Assembly (NCBI RefSeq): GCF_003008615.1
Contig: NZ_CP027657.1
Coordinates: forward strand, 2,356,001-2,420,000
Direction of reading: 5' to 3'
Length of the DNA stretch: 64,000 nt
Source of the DNA: Pseudomonas mendocina
Lineage (GTDB): Bacteria; Pseudomonadota; Gammaproteobacteria; Pseudomonadales; Pseudomonadaceae
The position numbers and the translations under genes are program-made. Below, in pieces: positions 1 to 9,623 of this stretch (positions within the stretch are counted from its first letter, which is position 1; each line of letters opens with the position of its first letter). The notes beneath the pieces were generated by a model. The model was given only the letters and a program-made list of their open reading frames with translations, was not told where the DNA came from and did not search any database.

Positions 1-694
1 CACCGACGAAGCGGTTACCGTAGTTGTCGGCATCCACCGAGCCGGACACCAGCGGCGCGCGCTGTACGTCGACCAGCAGATCCGTGGTGCCGGTGCTCGT
101 GCCTGGCCGCAGGGTGGATTTCACCTCTACGCCGGGGGTGTCCTGCAGTAACAGCAGGCTGCGCTCCAGCGACTTGCCCTGCACCGCGTCGCCTGCCTGC
201 AGAGTCGCGAGGGGGGCTAGGGCGCTGCCGCGCAGGGTGGCCTGATCCTTGACCTGAATCTCGCCATAGCGACCTTCGAGCACGGCGATCTTCACCATGC
301 CGCCTTCGATTTCCTGGGCTGGCAGGTAGGCGCGGGCTAGTGGATAGCCGCTTTCGCGATAGAGGCGGGTGATGCGGTTGGCAGCGCCCTGCAACTGGCC
401 GACGGTCAGCTCGCGTCCCGAGAGATCGGCGAGTTGAGTGAGCAGCACCTCATCGGACAACGCCTGGTTACCGTCGAGGATGAAACCGTTAACCTGCAGG
501 CGCGGGCCTGCTTCGGCGGCTGGATCGGCCGGGGCATCGGGCAGGTTGAGCTCGAGGCGTTGCCGCTCGGGCAATTGCAGCGGTGCCTGGTCGATACCTT
601 GTTGTGTCTGGCCGGCATCCGGCGCAGTGGCTGCTGCAGCGGACAGCGTGATCAGAGAGGCGGTAAGGCCCGCCAGCATGGAGGTCGAACGCAA
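1..694 (-). CDS. TpsB two-partner secretion outer-membrane transporter (ShlB/FhaC family), partial
   Basis: The N-terminal part of a TpsB/Omp85-type transporter that would export the TpsA adhesin encoded just upstream; the reading frame runs off the left edge, so the beta-barrel is outside the window. Translation of the minus strand gives a signal-peptide-like start rich in Ala, Ser and Leu, a proline-rich linker, then a POTRA-like domain (about residues 65-150, including RITRLYRESGYPLARAYLP, typical of POTRA_2) and the start of the ShlB domain (VDADNYGNRFVG). I chose TTG at 694 because AGAAGGAA lies 7 bases upstream (702-709) and this start gives a basic residue before the hydrophobic stretch; an in-frame ATG at 679 has no such site. 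The start is 3 bases after the tpsA stop, so the pair is one operon. Family assignment is confident; the start is an inference. Confidence 0.88.
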   Translation of the reverse strand, partial: MRSTSMLAGLTASLITLSAAAATAPDAGQTQQGIDQAPLQLPERQRLELNLPDAPADPAAEAGPRLQVNGFILDGNQALSDEVLLTQLADLSGRELTVGQLQGAANRITRLYRESGYPLARAYLPAQEIEGGMVKIAVLEGRYGEIQVKDQATLRGSALAPLATLQAGDAVQGKSLERSLLLLQDTPGVEVKSTLRPGTSTGTTDLLVDVQRAPLVSGSVDADNYGNRFVG

Positions 695-696
695 CT

Positions 697-3600
697 TCAG
701 ATTCCTTCTGGTAGGCGAATGCCGTTATCGACGAGGTTCAGTTGTGGGCTGTAGGTCGTTGCGTCGAACAGTTTCGGGGTCGTTATCATCAGGGGCCGGC
801 TGGGCTGCTCATCGGTTTGGCTGGCCGCCAGTTGGGCAGCGACGAGACGAGGGTCGACGAGGCTGGGCAGGGGGATGCTGCCGGTGACGCTCAGCACACC
901 GTCCACATAAGTGATGTCGTAGTTGCTCAGGCCGTTGCCCTGGGCGTTGCTGGCGACGATGGCGTAGTTGCCGGCACCGGCGCTGGCCGCTGCCCCTGCA
1001 CTGGCCAGACTCACGCCACTGACCTGATCACCTGCCACCAGCCCGGCGCTGGTGAAACCATTGAGAGTGGCAGTCTGGCCGACGTTCTTGCTGGCATTGC
1101 CAGCGGTGATGGTCAGCGCAGCCTTGTCGATGGTCAGGGTGCCGGCGAGCATCTCGATGTCATAACCGAACTGGCTGGAGTAGAGCCCGCCGAGGCGCAG
1201 GTCGGAACCACTGTAGGTGCCGGCATTGGCACTGCTGGCATTGTAGAAGGCGCTGCCGGCAACCAGGGCCGGGTCGTAGCCGATGGGGAATACCAGGGCG
1301 CCGGTGCTGCTGGTGGCGCTGCCGTCGTAGGTCTTGTTGGCGTTGCCGACGTTGACGCTGAGGGCGGTCATGAAGCTGCGCAGCAGCGGCGCGCTGTGGC
1401 CCTCGTACATGCGCCAGGTGGCACCGGTGCCGCCGGCGTCGTCGATGTTCCAGCCGGCGGCCACGAAGGGCGCCAGGGTGGTGAGCTGGGCGCTGGTCAA
1501 CCCGGAGATGCCGGTGGCGGTGCCGGCCCCGACGCCCTGGGCCAGGCCGCTGCTGGTGGTGTTCCAGAAGCTGCCGGTGGCGGTGCCGACATTGCTGCCC
1601 ACCAGGCCGCCGACCGCGCCGACGCTGGAGCTGGCCGTGCCCGTGGCATAGACACGCAGCAGGCTGCCATCGTTGAACCCGACCAGGCCGCCTGCCGTGG
1701 CGCTGCCCTGGGCGCTGCCGGTGGCGTAGCTGTCGCGGATAGTGCCGGTGCTGGCGTTGCTGCCGGCCAGGCCGCCGCCATTCAGGCCGCCGCTGGCGCT
1801 GCCCGTGGCCAGGGACTCGCTGAGGATCCCGGCGTTGGTGCCGACCAGGGCGCCGACGTTGCCCGTGCCGGTGACGGTGGTGTTGCTGCTGACCCGCTCG
1901 ACCACCCCGCCGGCGGCGTTGTAGCCCACCAGGGCACCGGCGTAGGTGCCGCCAGCCACGCTGCCGCCCACCAGGTTGAGGTTGCCGACGTAACCGGCGT
2001 TGTAGCCGAACAGGCCGCTGTAGGTGCTGCCGGGGCGGTTGATGGCCAGGCCGCTGATGCGGTGCCCCTGCCCGTCGAGGCTGCCGGCGAATGGGGTGGC
2101 GAGGCTGCCGATGGAGAGGAAGCCGGTGCCGCTGTTCCACAGCGCCGTACCCGAGGCATTGATGTCCCCGGCCAGGACGAAGCGACTCCCCGCCAGGCTG
2201 TTGGACGCCAGGCCCTGCAGGCCGTAGACGTCGGTGATGCGGTATGGCGTGGCGACACTGCCGTCACCGCCCACAGCGCGGATGAAGGTGGCACCGGGGC
2301 TGAGGCGGAAATCGGTGACGCTGAAGCTGGGCAGGCTGGCGGCTACCTGATTCCAGGTGCCGCTGGCGAGGCTCAGTACGCCCAGGTTGACACCACCGTT
2401 GCTGGTTGCGGTGCCGGCAGCAGAGAGGGTCAGGCTGCCGTTGGCGGCGTCGATGCCATCCCCCAGCAGGACGTTGCCGCCATTGCTGGTGCTGAGGGTC
2501 AGCCCGGCGTTGTCGCCCCAGGTCAGGCGGTCGGCCACGTTGAGGTTGCCGCCTGCCGACAGCTGGCGGGTGCCGCTGATGCCGAAGGCACCGCCGCTGT
2601 CGAGGCTGAGCAGGCCGCCGGAGCCGAGGTTGGTGTCCAGGCTGTAGCTGGTGGCGCTGGCGGTCAGTTGCAGACCGTAGCCGCTGCTGGTGAGGGCGGC
2701 GAAATTGCTTGACGAGAGGAAGGCCAGATCGGTGTCCGTGTAGCTGCCCCGCGCGGCCAGGTAGCGGTTGCGGGTGGCCGTGAGGCTGCCCTGGCCCGTC
2801 ACCAGATGCGCGGCATCGCCGTAGACATCCAGCCCCTGGATGCCGTTGGTACCGATCACGTCGGCAAAGGCGGCGCCGGCCGTGGCATTGCCGTCCAGGT
2901 AGGCGATGGCGCCATTGCTGTCGAGGCCGCTGGCGTCACTGAGAATGTAGTAGTAGCCGTCGGCACCGCTGCTGGCGCTGCCGATTGCCGTGCCGCCGGA
3001 CACGGCGGTCAGGGTGGCGCCTGCGAGGGCGTTGCCGCCGGCATTGGCCAGGACATGGCCGCTGATGGCCACGGGGGTGGTGTTGTAGCGCCAGGTGAAG
3101 TACGAGTAGAGATTGGCGCCACTGCCCCAGATCGATGACGAAAAGCCGGAAGGCAGCCCACCTTGTAGCTGCGCGGTGGTGCGCCCGGTCATGCCGCCCG
3201 CCAGCCCGCCAGAGGTACCTTGCACCTGGCCGCTGGTCTGGGTGTTCCAGTAGGTGTTGCTGATGGCGCCGTTCGAGCCGTTGTTGAAGCCGACGAAGCC
3301 ACCGACCTGGCTGGGGCCGCTGACGTAGCCGGTGGAGTAGCTGTTGCCGATGGTGCCGTTTACGAAGTTGACGCCGACAAAGCCGCCGATGTTGCTGGCG
3401 GAGCCCTGCCCGATCACCGCGCCGGTGGCATAGGAGTCGGTGATGCTGCCCTCGTTGTGGCCGACGAAGCCCCCGACCGGCCCCGACGACGCCCTCACCG
3501 TGCCGGTGGCGTAGGACTGGCTGATGGAACCGCCATCGAAGCTGTAGCCGTTGGCGCCCACCAGGCCGCCGACGTAACCGACGCCGGCGCTCGAGTTGGT

Positions 3601-6420
3601 ACCGGTCACGCTACCGGTGGCATAGGAGCGGGTAATGCTGCCGCCGTTGACATTGAAGCCGACCAGGCCGCCGATCTGGTAGCCGGCGCCGGTGACATTG
3701 CCGCTGGCGGAGGCATCGGCGATGGCACCGCCGTCGTTGGTGCCCACCAGCCCGCCGGTGTTGCTCTCGCCCGTGCTGGCGCCGCTGACCGTGGCGCTGG
3801 CCGACGCGTTGCCGAGGGTGCCGCCCAGCATATAACCGACCAGGGCACCGACGCCGTCGTTGCCAGTTACGTTGCCTCCAATCAGCTTCACGTTGGCCAG
3901 GGACGCACCGTAGGTGTAACCGAACAGCCCAACGTAGTTGGTCGCTGCCCGGTCGATGGTCAGGCCACTGATACTGTGTCCCTGCCCGTCGAAGCTGCCG
4001 GTGAACTGCTGGGCGTTGTTGCCGATCGGGCGCAAGCCCGACGCGCCCCACACCTCGCCGTAGTAGCCGCCACTGGCGGCCATGGCGCTGGTTAGGCTCA
4101 GATCGGTGCCCAGGCGGTATCTGGCGGACAGATCCAGCCCCATCAGCTGCAGTGCATGGGGCGTGAATATGGTCGTGGAGTATTCGTTGCGTAGCATCGG
4201 CCGGGTATCGCCTTCGAACATCACCCACATGTTGGTGAAGTCGAAGCCGGTGTAGGCCGACTGGTTGCGCACGGCGCTGGTCAGGCCGGTACCGCCACCC
4301 AGGGAGCTGGACTGGCCGGTGCTGTTGATGTCCCAGTAGCTGGTGTTGACGGTGATGGTGGGCAGGTAGCCGCCACCGATCAGGCCGCCCGTGGTGGTGT
4401 AGCCGGTGACCTTGCCGCTGGCGTAGGTGTTGGTCAGCGTCGCGCTGGAGATCACCTCGCCTAGCAGCCCGCCCGCAAACGCACTGGTGTTGCTGACCGT
4501 GGCGGTGACCGAGCCGGTGGCATAGGAGTCGGCCATGGCAATGCTCTGCACGCTGCCCGCCAGTCCGCCCACCACGGTCAGGCCGGTCACGTCGGCGGCA
4601 GAGGACGAGTAGCGGATGATGCCGTTGTTCACCGTGCCGGCCAGGCCGCCGACGAAGGCCCCGGAGCCGGACACGCTGCCGGTCATGTGGACGTTGCTGA
4701 GGGTGCCGCCGAGGGTGGCGGCGATACCGCCGACGTTCATCTGGCCGGTGATGCGGGCATTCGACAGGGTCAGGTCACGGACGTTGCCGCTCACGGTGCG
4801 GAACAGCCCGACGTCGCTCTCCGACCCGCGGTTGATGGTCAGCTTGTCGATGCTGTGGCCAAGGCCGGCGAAGTTGGTGCTCGCCCCATCCAGCGGGTTG
4901 AAGCCGGCGCCACCGTTCCAGCCCGCGGTGGCGCTGGCGTCGATGTCGTTGCCCAGGGCGTAGAAGCCCGTGCTGGTGATGTTCTGCAACGCGCCGATGT
5001 CATGGATCAGGACGTAGCCGGTGCCCGCCAGGCTGAGGCTGGCATTGCTGCCGGACAGGGTCACGCGGGCGCCCTTGTTCAGGCTGTAGCTGCCGCTGTA
5101 GGACATGGACAGCCCGGCGTTGTTGCCGGTGGCGGTGATGTCCTTGTTGATGATGATGCTGCCGGCGGCGTTGAGTGCCAGCACCGTGTTGGCGCTCCAG
5201 CTGATCGCCGCGTCCACCGTGATGTTGCCGGCCTGGCTGCCACCGACACCGGTGGTCACCGTGACCCCGGTGCTGGCCAGGGCGTTGGTGAGGGTCGTGA
5301 CGTTGAGCACGCTGTCGTTGGCGTTACCGTTGAAGCCGCCCATGCCGGAGCTGGGGGCGTTGGAAATGGTGACGTTGTAGGGATCGATCAGCCACTCGCC
5401 GGTCTTGCCCTTGGGCGCCAGGGTGGTGACCTTGACGTCGTCGGCGATTTTCACATGGGCGCCGCTGGTGTCGATGAAGCCGCCATCGCCGCCAGTCGGT
5501 GCGCTGGCGTCGAGGGTGCCGGCGACATTCACCACACCGCCGTCGAAATCCCCCAGTAGCAGAATCTTGCCGTTTTTCTCGCCCAGGGTGCGGGCCTCGA
5601 TCACGCCGGTGTTGTTGACCACCGTCTTGAGCAGCGCATCACCGGCATTGGCAGTCAGCACCACCTGGCCGCCATCGGCCTTGATCAACTGGTGGTTTTC
5701 CACCAGGGCATCGACTGCCGCTTCATCCACCTGCACGTTGAGCAGGCCATCGCCGGCGAAGTCCAGGGTCATCGCATTGCCGGCCGCCAGGGTGACCGAG
5801 CCCCGATTGGCGACGATCACACCATTGTTGCTGACTGTGCCGCCGAGCAGCGCCACGGCGCCGCCATCTGCGCGGATGTTGCCTTGGTTGACCACTGCCG
5901 CTGGGCTGCCGTCGCCCTGAAAACGGTACTGGCCCTTGTCGAAGTCCTCGACCGACAGATCCAGGCTAGAGGCCACCAACCCGCCGACATTGACGCTGGC
6001 GCCATTGCCGAACAGCACGCCGTTGGGGTTGACCAGGAAGACCCTGCCGTTGGCATCCAGTTGCCCCATGATCTTCGAGCCGTCGCTGCCGATCACCCGA
6101 TTCAGGGCGATGGAATCGCGACCAGGCTGGTTGAAGGTCACCTTGTTACCGGCGCCGATGTCGAAGCTCTGCCAGTCGATGGCGAGCTTGTTGCTGGCCT
6201 GATCGATGACCATCTGTTGGGCATTGGGCTGGCTGATGCTGCCGCTGCCGGACACCACCTGGCCACCGGTAGGCAGGTCGGCGGCCCATACCGGGCCAGC
6301 CAGCAGTAAGCTGGCTGCCAGTATTGCACCGGCGCCTTTGCCGTGCCGTCTGGCGTGTTCGTCGGCGACGCTCCAGCCGCCGGTGCGAGGGTTCCAGACG
6401 AGGGCGTAGGCACGGTTCAT
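697..6420 (-). CDS. TpsA filamentous-haemagglutinin-like exoprotein with GLUG repeats
   Basis: A very large (1907 aa) secreted adhesin of the two-partner (type Vb) pathway. Residues 1-47 form an extended signal peptide (ESPR: MNRAYALVWNPRTGGWSV, then a hydrophobic stretch ending VWA-AD). Residues about 45-300 are the TPS/haemagglutination-activity domain, with the hallmark FLVNPNGVLFGNGASVNVGG, followed by the EWLIDPYNVTIS motif. Three large blocks of GLUG-type repeats (GGLVGxNxG...SYATGxV) follow at roughly 477-705, 760-1075 and 1405-1630. Between blocks 2 and 3 is a carboxypeptidase-regulatory-like segment (AISGHVLANAGG). Residues about 1690-1845 are MBG/YDG-type domains (NANKTYDGSA). There is no obvious toxin C-terminus. 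Family knowledge says such proteins fold as a beta-helix on the cell surface and mediate adhesion or biofilm formation; the target is unknown. Its transporter gene follows directly. Confidence 0.93.
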   Translation of the reverse strand: MNRAYALVWNPRTGGWSVADEHARRHGKGAGAILAASLLLAGPVWAADLPTGGQVVSGSGSISQPNAQQMVIDQASNKLAIDWQSFDIGAGNKVTFNQPGRDSIALNRVIGSDGSKIMGQLDANGRVFLVNPNGVLFGNGASVNVGGLVASSLDLSVEDFDKGQYRFQGDGSPAAVVNQGNIRADGGAVALLGGTVSNNGVIVANRGSVTLAAGNAMTLDFAGDGLLNVQVDEAAVDALVENHQLIKADGGQVVLTANAGDALLKTVVNNTGVIEARTLGEKNGKILLLGDFDGGVVNVAGTLDASAPTGGDGGFIDTSGAHVKIADDVKVTTLAPKGKTGEWLIDPYNVTISNAPSSGMGGFNGNANDSVLNVTTLTNALASTGVTVTTGVGGSQAGNITVDAAISWSANTVLALNAAGSIIINKDITATGNNAGLSMSYSGSYSLNKGARVTLSGSNASLSLAGTGYVLIHDIGALQNITSTGFYALGNDIDASATAGWNGGAGFNPLDGASTNFAGLGHSIDKLTINRGSESDVGLFRTVSGNVRDLTLSNARITGQMNVGGIAATLGGTLSNVHMTGSVSGSGAFVGGLAGTVNNGIIRYSSSAADVTGLTVVGGLAGSVQSIAMADSYATGSVTATVSNTSAFAGGLLGEVISSATLTNTYASGKVTGYTTTGGLIGGGYLPTITVNTSYWDINSTGQSSSLGGGTGLTSAVRNQSAYTGFDFTNMWVMFEGDTRPMLRNEYSTTIFTPHALQLMGLDLSARYRLGTDLSLTSAMAASGGYYGEVWGASGLRPIGNNAQQFTGSFDGQGHSISGLTIDRAATNYVGLFGYTYGASLANVKLIGGNVTGNDGVGALVGYMLGGTLGNASASATVSGASTGESNTGGLVGTNDGGAIADASASGNVTGAGYQIGGLVGFNVNGGSITRSYATGSVTGTNSSAGVGYVGGLVGANGYSFDGGSISQSYATGTVRASSGPVGGFVGHNEGSITDSYATGAVIGQGSASNIGGFVGVNFVNGTIGNSYSTGYVSGPSQVGGFVGFNNGSNGAISNTYWNTQTSGQVQGTSGGLAGGMTGRTTAQLQGGLPSGFSSSIWGSGANLYSYFTWRYNTTPVAISGHVLANAGGNALAGATLTAVSGGTAIGSASSGADGYYYILSDASGLDSNGAIAYLDGNATAGAAFADVIGTNGIQGLDVYGDAAHLVTGQGSLTATRNRYLAARGSYTDTDLAFLSSSNFAALTSSGYGLQLTASATSYSLDTNLGSGGLLSLDSGGAFGISGTRQLSAGGNLNVADRLTWGDNAGLTLSTSNGGNVLLGDGIDAANGSLTLSAAGTATSNGGVNLGVLSLASGTWNQVAASLPSFSVTDFRLSPGATFIRAVGGDGSVATPYRITDVYGLQGLASNSLAGSRFVLAGDINASGTALWNSGTGFLSIGSLATPFAGSLDGQGHRISGLAINRPGSTYSGLFGYNAGYVGNLNLVGGSVAGGTYAGALVGYNAAGGVVERVSSNTTVTGTGNVGALVGTNAGILSESLATGSASGGLNGGGLAGSNASTGTIRDSYATGSAQGSATAGGLVGFNDGSLLRVYATGTASSSVGAVGGLVGSNVGTATGSFWNTTSSGLAQGVGAGTATGISGLTSAQLTTLAPFVAAGWNIDDAGGTGATWRMYEGHSAPLLRSFMTALSVNVGNANKTYDGSATSSTGALVFPIGYDPALVAGSAFYNASSANAGTYSGSDLRLGGLYSSQFGYDIEMLAGTLTIDKAALTITAGNASKNVGQTATLNGFTSAGLVAGDQVSGVSLASAGAAASAGAGNYAIVASNAQGNGLSNYDITYVDGVLSVTGSIPLPSLVDPRLVAAQLAASQTDEQPSRPLMITTPKLFDATTYSPQLNLVDNGIRLPEGI

Positions 6421-6589
6421 GGCAGCCTTCCTGTGATTGGCAATTGTTATAGAGGCTTCTCCCTGCCACGCACTGGTGAGAGCAGCCTGTAGAGGCGGTC
6501 TTCGTGCGGGGGAGAGTCGCGAAATTTAAACCGATGGCAGAATAGACGCTTGATAGAATTTGCGCCGGGCTAGCTTACAGGTAGAAAAA

Positions 6590-7561
6590 ATGGATGGGGA
6601 GTGCTTTGGTGGCGATTTGGCACTGTCCACTCGGCCCACGATCGACTGGGAGTTGGCGCAGATTCCGCAGCCGCCTCCTGTCGCGCCTCTCACGCCCGCG
6701 CCACGCCGCCAGCCACCACCCAGGTGCCTGGACGATCCACGTATCGCCTGCGCCGTTCGTCTGCTGGAGGGGATTCCGGCAGCGCCCCTCGGGCTTGATG
6801 AGGTCGCCGAGCATGTCGGCCTCAGTCCCTTTCATTTCCAGCGCTATTTTCAGGAGGTGATGGGCGAGTCGCCCAGTGCCTATTTGCGTCGCACCCGGCT
6901 GGATCGGGCGGCGATGAACCTGCTGATGGGCGCGGAGTCGGTGATGTCGACCGCTCTGGACGCCGGCTATGCCAGCCACGAGGCGTTCATCCGTGCGTTC
7001 CAGCGGCGCTTCGGCATGGTGCCCACGCAGTACCGTCAGTTTGCCCAGGCCCGCCGGCCGCTACCAACCCCGTTGCAGCGTGAACAGGCAACTTGCGTGC
7101 GGGTGCAGGTGCTGAGGCCGCAGCCTCTGCTCGCCATGCGCTTTCATGGCTCCTACACGGATCGCGAGGAGTACTGGCGCGTATTCGGGGCCTACCTGCA
7201 GCAGATCGGTTTTCCCCTGCAAGGAGCGCAACTGTTCGGTATTTCCCTCGATGGCTCGCTAGTGACGCCGACCGAGCAGATCCGCTACGACTGTGCGGTG
7301 CTCGACCCTGGTTTCGATGCCACGGGAACGGCGCTGACGGGGCAGGCTCTGCGGGCTGGCCGCTATGCCACGCTGCGCTGCGAGGGCGCCTATCTGCCGG
7401 GCATCGTCAATACCCTGAGCAGCGTGGCCATGGCCTGGCTGCCGAATTCCGGGGAGCGATTGTTGCCGATCAACAACGGTGCTTTCGAGGTCTTCCACAG
7501 GCCGCCCTGGGAGAAGGTGGGCGGCCAGCAGTCCTTTACGGTGGCACTCTCGCTGGCCTGA
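6590..7561 (+). CDS. AraC-family transcriptional regulator with GyrI-like effector domain
   Basis: A cytoplasmic DNA-binding regulator. An AraC-type double helix-turn-helix occupies about residues 50-150 (LGLDEVAEHVGLSPFHFQRY and ALDAGYASHEAFIRAFQRRF), followed by a GyrI-like small-molecule-binding domain (about 165-322, VQVLRPQPLLAMRFHGSY). This HTH-then-GyrI order is that of the Rob/SoxS-like AraC-GyrI proteins. The frame is open back to a TTG at 6560, but I take the ATG at 6590 as the start; the upstream signal is weak (GTAGAAAAA). It is divergent from the two-partner adhesin gene, with about 170 bases between them. Whether it controls that operon is unknown. Confidence 0.85.
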   Translation: MDGECFGGDLALSTRPTIDWELAQIPQPPPVAPLTPAPRRQPPPRCLDDPRIACAVRLLEGIPAAPLGLDEVAEHVGLSPFHFQRYFQEVMGESPSAYLRRTRLDRAAMNLLMGAESVMSTALDAGYASHEAFIRAFQRRFGMVPTQYRQFAQARRPLPTPLQREQATCVRVQVLRPQPLLAMRFHGSYTDREEYWRVFGAYLQQIGFPLQGAQLFGISLDGSLVTPTEQIRYDCAVLDPGFDATGTALTGQALRAGRYATLRCEGAYLPGIVNTLSSVAMAWLPNSGERLLPINNGAFEVFHRPPWEKVGGQQSFTVALSLA

Positions 7562-7565
7562 CGCC

Positions 7566-8054
7566 TCAGGCGTTCTTCTCCTCGCTCAGCGCCTGGTAGC
7601 GCTGCTGCAGCTCTTCGCGGATCTGCCGGCGCTGTTTGGCCTGGCGCTGGCGGCGTAGGCCGTCGGGGGTATCCGGCTGCAATTCCGGAATCGGCGCCGG
7701 ACGGCCATTGGCATCGACCGCGACCATGGTGAAGAAGCAGCTGTTGGTGTGGCGCACCGAGCGTTCGCGGATGTTTTCGGTGATCACCTTGATGCCGATC
7801 TCCATCGAGGTGCGTCCGGTATGGTTGACCGAGGCGAGGAAAGTGACCAGCTCGCCGACGTGCACCGGCTCGCGGAACATCACCTGATCCACCGACAGGG
7901 TCACCACGTAGCAACCGGCATAGCGGCTGGCGCAAGCGTAGGCGACTTCGTCGAGGTACTTGAGCAGGGTGCCGCCGTGGACATTGCCGGAGAAATTGGC
8001 CATATCCGGTGTCATCAGTACGGTCATCGTCAGTTGCGCAGTTCCGGCTTCCAT
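7566..8054 (-). CDS. Acyl-CoA thioesterase (hot-dog fold, YciA/BACH type)
   Basis: A 162-aa hot-dog-fold thioesterase predicted to hydrolyse acyl-CoA to the free acid and CoA in the cytoplasm. The diagnostic segment NVHGGTLLKYLDEVAYACA (about residues 24-42) contains the HGG turn and the conserved acidic residue of the 4HBT/BACH family, followed by the core strands VTLSVDQVMFREPVHVGELV. The basic, coil-like C-terminus (RRQRQAKQRRQIREELQQRY) is common in pseudomonad members. It is convergent with the AraC gene, with only 4 bases between the two stops. Chain-length preference cannot be read from sequence. Confidence 0.88.
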   Translation of the reverse strand: MEAGTAQLTMTVLMTPDMANFSGNVHGGTLLKYLDEVAYACASRYAGCYVVTLSVDQVMFREPVHVGELVTFLASVNHTGRTSMEIGIKVITENIRERSVRHTNSCFFTMVAVDANGRPAPIPELQPDTPDGLRRQRQAKQRRQIREELQQRYQALSEEKNA

Positions 8055-8135
8055 GGTGACTCCGAATTGGGGCTGTGCGCTGCAGCGCTGGCTGCAGCCC
8101 GGCTAAGATGGGCTTTTGCTTTCCTAGGATGCCAG

Positions 8136-8843
8136 ATGATGCCGATGCGCCACATTCCGCCTCTGCTATTGAGCCTGCTTGCCCTGCCGGCGCTGGCCGA
8201 GGAGAGCTGCGCCACTGCGGCTCAATGCAACCAGGCTGGTACGGCAGCCTATCAGGCGGGACGTTTCGACGAGGCCATCGAGGCATTCGAGCGGCAGTTA
8301 CGCCGTGTCGAGCGTGACGATGTTGTCGGGCTCGAGCTGGCTTTGAACAACCTGATGCTGGCTAACCTGCGCGCGGGCGATGCCGGCAAGGCGCGGGCCT
8401 GGCTGGAGCTGGCGCTGGACAGCAACCTGTCCGGCTCGGCGACTCGTCACAATCTGGCCAAGGTCACGCAGGCGCTGGATTACTCGGCGCTGAGCGCCAG
8501 CCCGGTGGGGCGCTATCTGCGTTACAGCGGCCAGGCCGTGTGGAGCGAGTTGCAGATCAGCGAAGATGGCAGAGGCGCTTATCTCGCCAGTTTTGCCCCT
8601 CTGCGTGCGGGTGGTCGTGTCGAGGAATACGGCCCGGCCGCGATTGGCGAGTTGGCTGGAAAACTGGTCGGTGACGAGGTGCAGATGGGCCTCGAAGATG
8701 CCGGGCTGGGCAGCGACTGTGCGGTGCAACTGCTGCGCGAGGGCATTCACATGCAGGTACTGGAGGTGTTCGCCGACGGCTGCCAGGACTATGGCGGCAT
8801 GGGCATCAGCGTGGGTGGACGCTACATCAAGGTAAGTCCCTGA
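8136..8843 (+). CDS. Secreted protein with N-terminal TPR-like helices, function unknown
   Basis: About 235 aa. A signal peptide (MRHIPPLLLSLLALPALAEES, cleavage likely after ALA) sends it to the periplasm. The mature N-terminus carries a tetratricopeptide-like helical region (AGTAAYQAGRFDEAIEAFERQ and ALNNLMLANLRAGDAGKARA), and the C-terminal half has no recognisable domain but holds two cysteines that could pair (GSDCAVQLL and FADGCQDYG). There are closely spaced ATG codons at 8136, 8139 and 8145, so the exact start is uncertain by a few residues. It stops 3 bases before the convergent solute-binding protein gene ends. I do not recognise a specific function. Confidence 0.72.
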   Translation: MMPMRHIPPLLLSLLALPALAEESCATAAQCNQAGTAAYQAGRFDEAIEAFERQLRRVERDDVVGLELALNNLMLANLRAGDAGKARAWLELALDSNLSGSATRHNLAKVTQALDYSALSASPVGRYLRYSGQAVWSELQISEDGRGAYLASFAPLRAGGRVEEYGPAAIGELAGKLVGDEVQMGLEDAGLGSDCAVQLLREGIHMQVLEVFADGCQDYGGMGISVGGRYIKVSP

Positions 8844-8846
8844 GCC

Positions 8847-9575
8847 TCATAATCCGTAGTGGGCCTTGAGTTGTTGCACGTTGTCCTGCTCCTCCAGCAG
8901 GAAGGCATCGAAGCGTTCGATCAGGTCAGGGCGTCGGGCGCTGCTGAGGTGGAAGCTGGTGTAGATCAGCGGCAGTTGTTGATCCAGCTGCAGGTAGTCG
9001 CCGGCCATGCCCAGTTGGCCGAGCTGGTAGCGCACCACCTGCGGATTGGCGTAGAGCGCATCGATACGCCCGCGCGCGACCATGCGGATCAGGCTGTGGA
9101 TATCCGGGGTTTCCACCAGACGTACGTCACCCTTGTCGAGCAGGGGTTGCCAGGCCTGGGCGGTGAAGCCTCGCACCGTGCCCAGGTGGTGAATGTTGTT
9201 CAGGCCCTGGCCGCGACGGCTGGCCAGCACCAGGGTGCCGTCGACGATCTGAATCGCTGCCTCGCTGTAGTACAGCGGGTGATCGGTCTTGGCCTGGCGC
9301 GCCCAGGTGGGGTTGTCGGGGAACAGCAGGTCGAGGCTCTGCTCGTCGAGCATGTTGCGATACAGCCGGTTGAGCGGTTGTGGCAGCAACTCCAGCGTCA
9401 GACCTTCGTGCTTGGCGAAGGCTTCCAGCAAGTCCAGGCAGTAGCCTTCGGGCGGGCTTTCGAGTGTGGCGCGGTAGTAGGGGTAGTAGTCATGCTGCTC
9501 GATGCCGACGCGCAGGGTTTCGCCCTGCGCCAGCGCAGCCACCATCAGCAGGGCCAGCAGTAGCCAGCATTTCAT
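8847..9575 (-). CDS. Periplasmic solute-binding protein, SBP_bac_3 (amino-acid type) fold
   Basis: A 242-aa periplasmic protein with a signal peptide (MKCWLLLALLMVAALAQG) and a family 3 solute-binding fold (LRVGIEQHDYYPYYR at the N-terminus; ARGRIDALYANPQVVRYQLG near the hinge). No permease or ATPase gene is adjacent, so it may be a stand-alone sensor or may work with a transporter encoded elsewhere; many pseudomonad members of this kind are orphans. Length is normal for the family. The ligand cannot be assigned. It lies between an unrelated secreted protein gene (convergent) and a glutamine-synthetase-like gene (same strand, about 50 bases away). Confidence 0.8.
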   Translation of the reverse strand: MKCWLLLALLMVAALAQGETLRVGIEQHDYYPYYRATLESPPEGYCLDLLEAFAKHEGLTLELLPQPLNRLYRNMLDEQSLDLLFPDNPTWARQAKTDHPLYYSEAAIQIVDGTLVLASRRGQGLNNIHHLGTVRGFTAQAWQPLLDKGDVRLVETPDIHSLIRMVARGRIDALYANPQVVRYQLGQLGMAGDYLQLDQQLPLIYTSFHLSSARRPDLIERFDAFLLEEQDNVQQLKAHYGL

Positions 9576-9623
9576 GAGTCGTTCTCCGCCTCCTCGCTGG
9601 CTACAGATTAGCCCACAGCCCCA

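Noticed and set aside
697..1340. A contact-dependent-inhibition toxin at the TpsA C-terminus
   Set aside because: The C-terminus is MBG/YDG-type domains plus a short tail, there is no VENN-like motif, and the next gene is tpsB and not an immunity gene.
742..2712. A 656-codon plus-strand open frame opposite tpsA, plus other long frames there
   Set aside because: Composition (Ala, Gly, Val, Asp, Gln-rich without structure) follows from reading the repetitive adhesin gene backwards.
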